From Pseudoxanthomonas sp. CF125 (GTDB lineage: Bacteria > Pseudomonadota > Gammaproteobacteria > Xanthomonadales > Xanthomonadaceae), in the NCBI RefSeq assembly GCF_900104085.1, contig NZ_FNLD01000001.1:1966331-2030330 (forward strand): 64,000 nt of DNA, in the 5' to 3' direction. The notes below the pieces were generated by a model, which was not told the DNA's origin, searched no databases, and was given only the letters and a program-made list of their open reading frames with translations. Below, one piece after another: positions 34,917-43,242 of this stretch. Position 1 is the first letter of the stretch. Each line of letters starts with the position of its first letter. A program made the position numbers and the translations under genes.

Positions 34917-36260
34917 ATGAGAAACGCAAACACGATCCTGCTTTTTGGTGCGCTGATGTGCGCGTCGGCCAGTGCCGCCCGGGCGACCGATCTTGGCCGC
35001 CAGGTGCTGCCCGCCGGCGATGGCTGGGCTTCTCTGCCTGTGGCAGCGCTGCCCAATGGCACCACTGGCGGCTCCGCCGCGGCGCCGGCGCGCGTGCATC
35101 GCGTGCGCAACCGCAACGAACTGGTCGCGGCACTGGCCTTCCCGGACGCCACGCCGAAGATCATCGAGATCGAAGGCACCATAGATGCCAACGTCGACAT
35201 CGACAATCGGCCGCTGAGCTGCGCCGACTACCAGCGCAACGACCCGCAGACCGGCACGCCCTATTCGCTGGCAGCCTTCCTGCAGGAATACGATCCCGCC
35301 ACGTGGGGTCGTGTGAATCCCAGCGGCCCGCTGGAGCGCGCCCGGGCGGCTTCGGCGGCCGCGCAGCAATCGCGGGTGCGCATCCGCATTCCGGCCAACA
35401 CCACGATCGTCGGCGTGGGCCGCGATGCGCGCGTACTGGGCGCCTGGTTCGACGTGCGCCCCAGCAGCACCAGCGGCAACACGCCGATGAACGTGATCAT
35501 CCGCAATCTGGCATTCGAGGACACCTACGACTGCTTCCCGCAATGGGCGCCGAACGACGGCAGTACCGGCAACTGGAACTCGCTGTACGACGTCATTTCG
35601 GTGCGCAATGCCACCCATGTCTGGATAGACCACAACAGCTTCGGCGACGTCGCCACCGCCAACGAAACGCTGCCTACCCATTTCGGACGTCTCTATGAAG
35701 TGCACGACGGCCTGCTGGACGTGACCAACGAATCGGACCTGGTCACCATTTCCTGGAACCGTTTCAGCAACCACGACAAGACCATGCTGGTCGGTTCGTC
35801 AGACGGCGCGGTGGCGGACCGCGGCAAACTCCGCCTCACCCTGCACCACAATCTCTTCCAGGACGTCGGTCAGCGGGTACCGCGGGTGCGCTATGGCCAA
35901 GTGCATCTGTACAGCAACCATTACAAGCTCAGCGACGAAGGCGCAGCGAACTACGGCTACAGCTGGGGCGTCGGCATCGAATCCCAGATCTATGCCGAGC
36001 AGAACCATTTCCGCGTCGGCGACGCTGTGACGCCCGACCTGTTCATCGAACGGCTCAATGGCACCCGCATCTTCGCCACCGGCACACTGCTCAACGGGGT
36101 TTCGCAGAACAGCGCGGTCGATGTAGTCGCGTCCTACAACGCTGCCAATGGCGACAGCCTGATCGGAAACGTGGATTGGGCGCCTAGCCTGCATGGTCCG
36201 ATCACTCCGGCCGGCAAAGTCCCCGTCGCCGTGATTCGCGGCGCCGGGCCATTCAGGTGA
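34917..36260 (+). CDS. Secreted pectate lyase, PL1 family
   Basis: A 447-residue secreted enzyme that cleaves polygalacturonate by beta-elimination with calcium. It has a signal peptide (ILLFGALMCASASAARA), then a parallel beta-helix with the family motifs VWIDHNSFGD, HDGLLDVTNESDLVTISWNRF and DKTMLVGSSD. The catalytic-arginine region is expected in QRVPRVRYGQVHLYSNHY. A Pro/Thr-rich insertion at about residues 80-130 (PLSCADYQRNDPQTGTP) is typical of the longer bacterial PL1 forms. The gene lies 207 bases downstream of the TonB receptor on the same strand and is probably coregulated with it. Products would feed KduI and KduD. Confidence 0.92.
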   Translation: MRNANTILLFGALMCASASAARATDLGRQVLPAGDGWASLPVAALPNGTTGGSAAAPARVHRVRNRNELVAALAFPDATPKIIEIEGTIDANVDIDNRPLSCADYQRNDPQTGTPYSLAAFLQEYDPATWGRVNPSGPLERARAASAAAQQSRVRIRIPANTTIVGVGRDARVLGAWFDVRPSSTSGNTPMNVIIRNLAFEDTYDCFPQWAPNDGSTGNWNSLYDVISVRNATHVWIDHNSFGDVATANETLPTHFGRLYEVHDGLLDVTNESDLVTISWNRFSNHDKTMLVGSSDGAVADRGKLRLTLHHNLFQDVGQRVPRVRYGQVHLYSNHYKLSDEGAANYGYSWGVGIESQIYAEQNHFRVGDAVTPDLFIERLNGTRIFATGTLLNGVSQNSAVDVVASYNAANGDSLIGNVDWAPSLHGPITPAGKVPVAVIRGAGPFR

Positions 36261-36315
36261 GCAGGCCTTCGATGCGAAATCTGTTTCATGCGCCCGGGCC
36301 GATGGCGCGCCGCGG

Positions 36316-36371
36316 CTTCTGACGCATCGGTCGGGACGGGTCCCGCCATCCGTTCCGGCATGCGTCGGAAG
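36316..36371. terminator. Bidirectional terminator-like inverted repeat
   Basis: CTTCTGACGCAT at 36316-36327 and ATGCGTCGGAAG at 36360-36371 are complementary at 11 of 12 positions, between the convergent pectate lyase and carboxylesterase genes. No clear T-tract is present on either strand. Confidence 0.5.
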
Positions 36372-36423
36372 CGATGAGAGGTGGGCGTCTGCTTGGCTTT
36401 GCTTGTGCAGCGATCAACGCCGT

Positions 36424-38025
36424 CTACATCGTGCCACGCTGTATGAAAGGCGCGCGCTGGTAAAGCTTGCGTTCGCCGCCCCGCGGATCGTTCTCCAATC
36501 TGGACCGACTGTCGAATACCATCGTTTCGCGCGCTTCCAACGTATAGGGGTGCCATCGCGGCAGGCCGGCATGATTGGGATCGCCTCGCCGCGCGAAGGC
36601 CAACAGCGCCTGGCTCATCTGAGCGGCAACCTGCTGCGCCTGCGCTCCGGTGCCGGTACGCGAACCGGGCTGGGCGATGTTGTCGAACACCAGTGGAATA
36701 TCCAGGGTATGGAAGGCGCCGAACTTGCCGCCGTCCAGCGGCGAACCCCAATCGAGCTGGTAAACCCAGGCCGGCGATCCCTGGCGCGCACGCGCCTCTG
36801 CTTCTTCCACGGCGCCGCGCCAGGAACGTCCTGCGGTCGTCGCGGCGAAGAACACTTGCGATGGCGTGTAATCCGGGTACATCCGCCGGTACTCGGCGAT
36901 GACCACTTCCGGAAGGATGTCCGTGTACTGCTGTGCCTGCAGTTTCTTCGGCAATTGCTCCCAACTCAGGGCGAAATTGTCCGGATCGTTGCCCAGGAAG
37001 GCGCGCGTCTCGTCATGGGTATTGCCGATGATCATGGGAACATGCGCCGATTGCGGTGGCGCATCGGGATAGAACGGATGCCGGTGCAGGCTGCGCGCAT
37101 CCATTACCGGGCCCAGATACAGGCTGGTGTCCTCGATTCGCGAAGGGTCGCGCGTGCGTGCCGCCTCCAGGATCTTCTCCACCGGTACGGTGCGCAGCCT
37201 ATCGATTTCGTGCGGCGCGATTTTCAGCGCATCCAGAAACAGCTGCGTGCGCTGCGTAGCCGCGCGCGGGCCGGCGGCCGTGACCTGCTGGCCGCTCATG
37301 GTCATGGCGCGATGGAACAGGCCCTGCGCCGCCGGCATCGCCATCAGCGTGGCGATCTTGGCGCCGCCGCCGGACTGGCCGAACACGGTGACATTGCCGG
37401 CGTCGCCCCCGAATTCATGCGCATGCTCGCGGACCCAGTGCAGCGCCTGCACCAGATCCAGCTGACCGACGTTGCCCGACCATTGAAGATCCTCGCCGCC
37501 GAGCTCCGCCAGATACAGGTACCCGAATGCATTGAGGCGGTGATTGACCGTGATCACCACTACATCGCCACGACGGCACAGATTGACGCCGTCATACAGC
37601 GGGCTGCTGCCCGAACCATTGTTGTAGCCGCCGCCATGAATGTAGAACAGGATCGGCCGCTTGCCGCCATCGCGCAGGCCCGGCGTGTAGACGTTGAGGA
37701 ACAGGCAATCCTCGCTGCCCGGTCCGTCGTTGCCCGGCCCGTCACTGCCATGCTGCGGCGCGCTGGCGCCATGCTGCGTAGCATCGCGCACGCCGCGCCA
37801 GGCCGGTTCCTGCAACGCTGGCCTGAACCGGTGCGGCGCGGTATCCGCGCCGTAGGGAACGCCCTTGAACACATGCACGCCATGATCGCGATAGCCGGCG
37901 ATGCGGCCGCTGCGCGTTTTAGCCAGCGTTGCCGCTTCCCCCGCCATGGCCAGCGACAGCGGCGTGCTTGTCGCTGCGCCAATCAGCGCGGCCCGCTGCA
38001 GAAAAGCCCTTCGACCCGCCTCCAT
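36424..38025 (-). CDS. Exported type B carboxylesterase
   Basis: A 533-residue alpha/beta hydrolase of the carboxylesterase type B family. The N-terminus GRRAFLQRAALIGAA is a probable Tat signal (twin arginine at residues 5-6). The oxyanion-hole motif is IHGGGYNNGSG near 129-139, and the nucleophile Ser218 lies in VFGQSGGGAK, a GxSxG elbow with Gln instead of the usual Glu. SEDCLFLNVYTP is the conserved second signature. It starts 5 bases after the stop of the pectate-lyase-like gene and so is in an operon with it. A role in removing methyl or acetyl esters from pectin is inferred from context only. Confidence 0.88.
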   Translation of the reverse strand: MEAGRRAFLQRAALIGAATSTPLSLAMAGEAATLAKTRSGRIAGYRDHGVHVFKGVPYGADTAPHRFRPALQEPAWRGVRDATQHGASAPQHGSDGPGNDGPGSEDCLFLNVYTPGLRDGGKRPILFYIHGGGYNNGSGSSPLYDGVNLCRRGDVVVITVNHRLNAFGYLYLAELGGEDLQWSGNVGQLDLVQALHWVREHAHEFGGDAGNVTVFGQSGGGAKIATLMAMPAAQGLFHRAMTMSGQQVTAAGPRAATQRTQLFLDALKIAPHEIDRLRTVPVEKILEAARTRDPSRIEDTSLYLGPVMDARSLHRHPFYPDAPPQSAHVPMIIGNTHDETRAFLGNDPDNFALSWEQLPKKLQAQQYTDILPEVVIAEYRRMYPDYTPSQVFFAATTAGRSWRGAVEEAEARARQGSPAWVYQLDWGSPLDGGKFGAFHTLDIPLVFDNIAQPGSRTGTGAQAQQVAAQMSQALLAFARRGDPNHAGLPRWHPYTLEARETMVFDSRSRLENDPRGGERKLYQRAPFIQRGTM

Positions 38026-38030
38026 GCGGC

Positions 38031-39383
38031 TTATTTCAGCGGTTCGCGCCGCTGCAACGGCTTCAGCGGCTCCATCGTGCTTAAGTCCCAATCGCCTTCT
38101 ACGAAAGCCTGGCGGGTTTCTTTCTGCTTGGGATAGCCGCCCACTTCGCTTTCGTTGTCGATGATGGCGCCGCGTCCTTCGATGGTGTCGGCTACGATGC
38201 GGCGATCGGTATCGTCGCGATCCCAAGGCCGCGCACCCGCGTTGGCGATCACCGCGTCCTGCACTTGCGCAGAAGCCAGCAGGTTCACGCCGAACGGCAG
38301 TTCCGGCGCGCGCTTGAGCGCATTCACTTTGACCGGCGCGTTGGTGTAGCTGCCTTCGGCATCGATCTTGTGCCGGCCTACGCGGTCGACCAGCAGGTTG
38401 TCCTGGGCGAACAGATCGATATCGCCCGAACCGCCGATCATGAAGAAAGCCAGATCCTGGGTGGAAGGCCCGGCGCGCATCGCGTTGCCGCGCAGCACCA
38501 TCTGCCCGGTTTCGTAATCGTGGCCCTGCCATTCTTCGGCGATCAGGTTGTAATGCGCCGCGCGCTGGCCGGGGTTGTAGATCAGGTTGTTGATCACCTG
38601 CCCGCGCACGCCGCCCTTGAACAGCGGATTGCGTTCGTAGTTGTGCGCGTACAGGTTGCCGACGATGAGAATGTCGCGCACATGGTCGTGGATCAGCGAA
38701 CCCTTGGAGTGTTCGCCCTTGGCGTGGGTGGAATGGGCCAGGCCTTCGGCGATGATGTTGTTGCTGAAGGTGATGCGATGCGAAGTGGCGGCGGCGTTTT
38801 CTTCGGGATCGTTGCCGGCGAAGCGCTTGCCGGAGGCGGAAAGGTTTTCGTCGGTGGCCCAGGTCAGCGTGCAGTGGTCGACGATCACGTCGTGCGCACC
38901 GACGGTGGAAATGGCGTCGAAATCCAGGCCGGCCATGCGCGCCGCGCCGGTGGAGCCGGGACGCACGCGGATGTGGCGCACGATGACGTTGCTGGCGGCG
39001 ATGTCGATGCCGCCGCGGATCAGGGTGATGCCGGGCGAAGGCGCGGTCTGGCCGGCGATGGTCAGGTCGGGTTCGACGATGCGCAGGGTCTTGGCGCCCA
39101 GGTCGATGACCCCGCCCACTTCGAAAACCACGATGCGCGGCCCTTTGCTGTTGACCGCTTCTGCGAACGAACCGGGGCCGTCGCCGGACAGCGTGGTGAC
39201 GCGGAGGATCTCGCCGCCCCGGCCGCCGGTGGCGTGCGCCGCCCAGCCCTGGGCGCCAGGGAAGGCCAGCGGCGCGTCGGCGGCCGCCGCGCTGGCCGCC
39301 AGCGGCACAAGCAGGGAAATGGCGGTCGCGGCGACGGCCAAGGGGCGGCACAGGGCCAAGCGGATGGCGCGGGTGAACTTCAT
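38031..39383 (-). CDS. Secreted pectate-lyase-like parallel beta-helix protein
   Basis: A 450-residue secreted protein resembling a branch of pectate lyases distinct from the PL1 at 34917. A signal peptide with RPLAVAATAISLLVPLAASA is followed by the typical opening PLAFPGAQGWAAHATGGRGG and VTTLSGDGPGSFAEAV. Beta-helix turns follow (FEVGGVIDLGAKTL, DLTIAGQTAPSPGITLIRGG) with the asparagine/aspartate-rich DVIVDHCTLTWATDEN. The SLIHDHVRDILIVGN and FKGGVRGQVINNLIYNPGQ segments fit calcium-binding helix turns. Catalytic residues are not assigned with certainty. It is divergent from the FAH gene across an operator-like site, and first in an operon with the esterase. Confidence 0.85.
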   Translation of the reverse strand: MKFTRAIRLALCRPLAVAATAISLLVPLAASAAAADAPLAFPGAQGWAAHATGGRGGEILRVTTLSGDGPGSFAEAVNSKGPRIVVFEVGGVIDLGAKTLRIVEPDLTIAGQTAPSPGITLIRGGIDIAASNVIVRHIRVRPGSTGAARMAGLDFDAISTVGAHDVIVDHCTLTWATDENLSASGKRFAGNDPEENAAATSHRITFSNNIIAEGLAHSTHAKGEHSKGSLIHDHVRDILIVGNLYAHNYERNPLFKGGVRGQVINNLIYNPGQRAAHYNLIAEEWQGHDYETGQMVLRGNAMRAGPSTQDLAFFMIGGSGDIDLFAQDNLLVDRVGRHKIDAEGSYTNAPVKVNALKRAPELPFGVNLLASAQVQDAVIANAGARPWDRDDTDRRIVADTIEGRGAIIDNESEVGGYPKQKETRQAFVEGDWDLSTMEPLKPLQRREPLK

Positions 39384-39448
39384 TCGGCTCCCTCCCAGGA
39401 GTGGACAGGTTATCGCGCGCCGTTCGGCTTTGCGGCGGTGCGTATTGT

Positions 39449-39468
39449 AAATGACACCGGTTTACCAT
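39449..39468. promoter_or_regulatory. Candidate LacI-family operator, pectate-lyase/FAH divergent region
   Basis: AAATGACACCGGTTTACCA at 39449-39467 has the central ACCGGT palindrome and the AAATGACACCG core shared with 31741-31762 (reverse strand) and 46306-46323. It lies between two divergent genes of the pectin locus. An ATG inside it is not the start of the FAH gene. Confidence 0.5.
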
Positions 39469-39534
39469 ATACAAGCCACCGACCCCTGCTGTCCATCGGC
39501 AGTGCAACAAAACAAGACCATTGGGAGAGGCCGC

Positions 39535-40398
39535 TTGACTACCGGCGACAGCGTTCTGGAAACGACACCCGGATCTCAGGATCTGGCGAAAATCGCCGGC
39601 AGCTTCGTCGAAGCGCGGGTACGGGGGGCGTCATTGCCCGATTTCCCCGGCAGCATCCCCGCCGACCTGGTTACCGCCTATCAGGTGCAGGATCTGGCGA
39701 TTTCGCTCTGGCCGGACCGTGTAGTCGGCTGGAAAGTCGGCTTCATCGCCGCCGAAAGGCGCGACAGCTCCGGCGACGACCGCCTGCTGGGTCCCATCTT
39801 CTCGGCGGGACTTCTGGATGCTATCGGTGGCAATGTAGGGTTTCCGGTGTTCGCTGGCGGCTTTGCGGCGGTCGAGGCAGAGTACGTATTGCGTCTGCAG
39901 GCCGATGCGCCAGCCGACAAAACCGAATGGACGCCCGCGGAAGCCGCTGCCCTGCCCGCCACGCTGCATATCGGCGTCGAAATCGCCAGCAGTCCTCTGG
40001 CGACCATCAATATTCTGGGGCCGCGTGTGGTCGTTTCCGATTTCGGCAACAACAATGGGCTGATCCTGGGGCGGGAGATTCCCGGATGGCTGGCGATACC
40101 CGAAGCCGAACTCACTTGCCATACCTTCATCGAAGAGCGCCTGGTGGGTAGCGGCGGCGCAACCACCCTGCCCGGTGGATTGCGGGCGGCGTACGCATTC
40201 GCATTGTCGCGTTCGGCCAAGCGCGGTCGCCCGCTCAAAGCCGGCGACCTGATCGCCACCGGCAATGCGACCGGCATCCACGACATCGCCGTGGGGCAGT
40301 CGGCGCGCATCAGCTTCGCCGGCTTCGGCGATATCACCTGCCGCGCGCACGCGGCCAAGCCTGCCGATGCGAATGAGTCCAGAGGCCGGCAGGCATGA
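39535..40398 (+). CDS. Fumarylacetoacetate-hydrolase-family enzyme (2-keto-4-pentenoate hydratase-like)
   Basis: A 287-residue cytoplasmic protein of the FAH superfamily. Metal-binding acidic residues appear in AVEAEYVLRL, and the family signatures HIGVEIASSP, VVSDFGNNNGLILG and GDLIATGNATGIHDIAVG are present. Relatives hydrate or decarboxylate 2-keto acids. The start is the TTG at 39535, since GGGAGAGG lies 5 bases upstream; the ATG at 39451 is inside the operator motif and has no site. Its stop overlaps the TRAP dctP start (ATGA), and it shares an operator-like region with the pectin genes, so a sugar-acid substrate such as a 2-keto-3-deoxy acid is a reasonable guess. Confidence 0.82.
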   Translation: MTTGDSVLETTPGSQDLAKIAGSFVEARVRGASLPDFPGSIPADLVTAYQVQDLAISLWPDRVVGWKVGFIAAERRDSSGDDRLLGPIFSAGLLDAIGGNVGFPVFAGGFAAVEAEYVLRLQADAPADKTEWTPAEAAALPATLHIGVEIASSPLATINILGPRVVVSDFGNNNGLILGREIPGWLAIPEAELTCHTFIEERLVGSGGATTLPGGLRAAYAFALSRSAKRGRPLKAGDLIATGNATGIHDIAVGQSARISFAGFGDITCRAHAAKPADANESRGRQA

Positions 40399-41396
40399 TC
40401 GATCGCCGCAGATTCCTGGCCACCGGCATTGGCGCCGGTATCGCCGCGTTGACGGCAGGCAGCAAGCCGGCCAACGCCGCCACCGCTTCGCCGCAGTTGC
40501 TGCGCGCGTCGGACGTCCATGTGGACGGCTATCCGACCGTGGAAGCGGTGCGCTGGATCGGCCGCTATCTGAGCGAGCGGACCGATGGGCGCTTGGATAC
40601 GCTGGTCTACCATTCCGGACAACTGGGCCGGGAAACGGTCACCGTCGACCTGGTGCGTTTCAACGCGCTGGCGCTGACGCGCGTGTACCTGGCCACGATG
40701 AACGACTCCGTGCCCGCCACCCGCATCCTGTCGCTGCCGTTCCTGATCGACTCGACGCCGCACCTGCGCCGTACGCTGGACGGCGCGCTGGGCAAATCGT
40801 TGCTGGGTAGTTTCGAACGCCGCGATCTGGTGGGGCTGGCCTTCTACGATTCGGGCTCGCGCAGCATCTACAACACCAAGCGGCCGATCCATACCCCCGA
40901 CGATCTGCGCGGCCTCAAGCTGCGCGTGCCGGTGTCGGAGATATTCGTGCGTCTTATCCACGCACTGGGCGCCAATGCGACTCCATTGCCGTATGGCGAA
41001 GTTTTCTCCGCGCTGCAGACGCATCTGATCGATGGCGCCGAGAACAACATCAAGAGCTTCCATTCGAGTCGGCAGTTCGAAGCGGCGCATTACTGGTCCG
41101 AGTCCCAGCACACCTTTACGCCGGACGTGCTGCTGATGTCGCGCACCGCCTACGAGCGGATGGCACCGAAGGACCGCGATCTGATCCGCGAGGCTGCGGC
41201 GGCTTCGGTGCCCTACGCGCGCGGCTTGTGGGACAGCTCGGAGAGCAAGGCGCGCGAAGCGATCATCGCCGGCGGCGTCAAGGTCAATGCCGTGGACCGC
41301 GAAGCCATGCGCGCCGCCACTGCCGGCATCACCCGCGAATACTTGCGCGAACCCCAACTGGCGCGTCTTTACGAATACGTGCGCGCCTCGGCGTGA
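40395..41396 (+). CDS. TRAP transporter substrate-binding protein, DctP family
   Basis: A 333-residue periplasmic receptor of a tripartite ATP-independent transporter. The N-terminus MIDRRRFLATGIGAGIAAL is a Tat-type signal. DctP hallmarks follow: FNALALTRVYLATM, RILSLPFLIDS, DLRGLKLRVPVSEIFV with the carboxylate-pairing Arg, and ALQTHLIDGAENN. It is the first of three consecutive transporter genes with overlaps or small gaps, and its own ATG overlaps the FAH stop. In a pectin locus the ligand is probably a hexuronate or a 2-keto-3-deoxy acid, as in known TRAP systems for galacturonate and glucuronate (inference). Confidence 0.92.
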   Translation: MIDRRRFLATGIGAGIAALTAGSKPANAATASPQLLRASDVHVDGYPTVEAVRWIGRYLSERTDGRLDTLVYHSGQLGRETVTVDLVRFNALALTRVYLATMNDSVPATRILSLPFLIDSTPHLRRTLDGALGKSLLGSFERRDLVGLAFYDSGSRSIYNTKRPIHTPDDLRGLKLRVPVSEIFVRLIHALGANATPLPYGEVFSALQTHLIDGAENNIKSFHSSRQFEAAHYWSESQHTFTPDVLLMSRTAYERMAPKDRDLIREAAAASVPYARGLWDSSESKAREAIIAGGVKVNAVDREAMRAATAGITREYLREPQLARLYEYVRASA

Positions 41397-41443
41397 CTGC
41401 GTAAAAAACTTTCGAAACACCGCCTGCATCGCCGGGAGAACCG

Positions 41444-41959
41444 ATGAGCGACACAAAAACGAATTCCCCTTCGGGCTGGCTGGACAAGCTTGCGCGCCTC
41501 ACCACCTGGATAGCCGGATTGGCGCTGGTCAGCATGGCGGCGGTGCAGGCGTGGCAGGTATTCGCGCGTTACGTATTGAATGCCTCCCCGGACTGGACCG
41601 AGCCGGTGGCGCTGCTGCTGCTCAACACCGCGATGATGTTCGGCGCGGCGGTCGGCGTGCGTGCGGAATCGCATTTCGGCTTTTTCATCGCGCGCGACGC
41701 CGCGCCTCCGCGCGTGGCGCGCGCGATGCGCGGCTTCAGCCACCTGGTGATCGCGACCGTAGGCGCGCTGCTGGCCTGGTGGGGGGCGGTACTCACCGCC
41801 GACAGTTGGGAAGTGCCCATGGCCGGTGCGCGCATTCCCGAAGGTACGTTCTATCTGCCGCTGTGCCTGGGCGGCGTGTTGATCGCAGTGTTTTCCCTCC
41901 ACCATCTGTTCGCGGGCACGCTGTTCGCGAGCACGGCCATCGCGGAACGGAGCGAATAA
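41444..41959 (+). CDS. TRAP transporter small membrane subunit, DctQ family
   Basis: A 171-residue inner-membrane protein with four predicted helices. The conserved region VFARYVLNASPDWTEPVALLLLN is split by the usual N-terminal helix (LTTWIAGLALVSMAAVQAWQ), and ADSWEVPMAGARIPEGTFYLPL is the typical loop before the last helix. Its stop overlaps the dctM start by one base (TAATG), so the two membrane subunits are coupled. The ATG is preceded by CGGGAGAACCG. It acts with the neighbouring DctP and DctM to carry an organic acid inward using a sodium gradient. Confidence 0.92.
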   Translation: MSDTKTNSPSGWLDKLARLTTWIAGLALVSMAAVQAWQVFARYVLNASPDWTEPVALLLLNTAMMFGAAVGVRAESHFGFFIARDAAPPRVARAMRGFSHLVIATVGALLAWWGAVLTADSWEVPMAGARIPEGTFYLPLCLGGVLIAVFSLHHLFAGTLFASTAIAERSE

Positions 41960-43242
41960 TGGCTATCGCAATCCTTTTCCTGGTTTTCCTGGGACTGCTG
42001 ATCATGGGAGTCCCGGTGGCGTTCTCCCTGTTCACCGCTTCGCTGGCGACGCTCGTCTACCTTGGGCTGCCGGCGATAGTGGTGGCGCAACAGACCGCTA
42101 CCGGCGCGGCCTCCGCATCGCTACTGGCGATACCGCTTTTCATATTCGCCGGCGAAATCATGCTGCGCGGCGGCATATCGGAACGCTTGATAGGACTGGC
42201 CTCTTCCCTGGTCGGCCATGTGCGCGGCGGTCTGGGGCAGGTCAGCGTGTTGTCTTCGCTGTTCTTCGGCGGCGTTTCCGGCTCGGCCATCGCCGACGTA
42301 TCGGCGGTGGGCGGGGCGATGATTCCGCAGATGGTCAAGCGCGGCTTCGACCGCGATTTCGCGGTCAACGTGACCATGACCGCAGCGCTGGTCGCGCTGC
42401 TGGTGCCGCCCTCGCACAACCTGATCCTGTATTCGGCTTCGGCCGGCGGCAGCATCTCCATCGCCGACTTGTTCGCGGCGGGCATCTTTCCCGCGCTGCT
42501 GATGACGCTCACCCTGATGGGCACTACCTATGTCATCGCCAAACGCCGCGGTTATGTGGTGGAACTTTTTCCGGGCTTCGGCGTGGTCCTACGCCGTTTC
42601 GTTTCCGCGCTTCCCGGCCTGTTGTTGGTCGCGCTGATCTTCGTCGGCATCAAAGCGGGCATCTTCACGGCGGTGGAAAGCGCGGCGATCGCGGTGGTCT
42701 ATGCGCTGTTCGTCACCGCGGTGATCTACCGCAACCTGGCCTGGCAGGACTTCCTCGGCACCATGGCCCATGCCGCGCGCACCACCGGCATGATCCTGCT
42801 GGTGATCGCCTCGGCCGCCGCTTTCGGCTGGCTGCTGGCCTATCTGCAGGTGCCTTCGGCAGCGGTGGAATTGCTTACGGGGCTGACCACCGACAAGAAC
42901 CTGATGCTGCTGTTGATGATCCTGATCCTGCTGGTGCTGGGCACGTTCATGGATCTGGCGCCGATGATCATCATCTGCACGCCGATCTTCCTGCCGCTGG
43001 CCAAGGCCATCGGCATCGACCCCATCCACTTCGGTGTGATCCTGATTCTGAAGGGCGGCATCAGCCTGATCACGCCGCCGCTGGGCTCGGTGTTGTTCGT
43101 CGGCACCGCCATCGGCAAGATCAGCATCGGCGAATGCCTGCGCACCATCTGGCCGTTCTGGCTGTCCGCACTGGCCGTGCTGCTGGTGGTCGCGTTCGTG
43201 CCTGAGCTGTCGCTGTGGTTGCCATCGGTGCTGAAGTCGTGA
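41959..43242 (+). CDS. TRAP transporter large membrane subunit, DctM family
   Basis: A 427-residue inner-membrane channel subunit with about 12 helices. Family signatures are IPLFIFAGEIMLRGGISERLIGL (split here as two helices), SGSAIADVSAVGGAMIPQM, LVPPSHNLILYS and ITPPLGSVLFVG. The start at 41959 overlaps the dctQ stop; longer readings extend backwards through dctQ in another frame. The GH43 gene begins within its stop (GTGA), so the transporter and the glycosidase are probably one transcript with the FAH gene. Confidence 0.93.
   Translation: MAIAILFLVFLGLLIMGVPVAFSLFTASLATLVYLGLPAIVVAQQTATGAASASLLAIPLFIFAGEIMLRGGISERLIGLASSLVGHVRGGLGQVSVLSSLFFGGVSGSAIADVSAVGGAMIPQMVKRGFDRDFAVNVTMTAALVALLVPPSHNLILYSASAGGSISIADLFAAGIFPALLMTLTLMGTTYVIAKRRGYVVELFPGFGVVLRRFVSALPGLLLVALIFVGIKAGIFTAVESAAIAVVYALFVTAVIYRNLAWQDFLGTMAHAARTTGMILLVIASAAAFGWLLAYLQVPSAAVELLTGLTTDKNLMLLLMILILLVLGTFMDLAPMIIICTPIFLPLAKAIGIDPIHFGVILILKGGISLITPPLGSVLFVGTAIGKISIGECLRTIWPFWLSALAVLLVVAFVPELSLWLPSVLKS

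Noticed and set aside
39451-39534. ATG start of the FAH gene at 39451
   Set aside because: It lies inside the operator-like motif and has no Shine-Dalgarno, whereas TTG at 39535 has GGGAGAGG at proper spacing.
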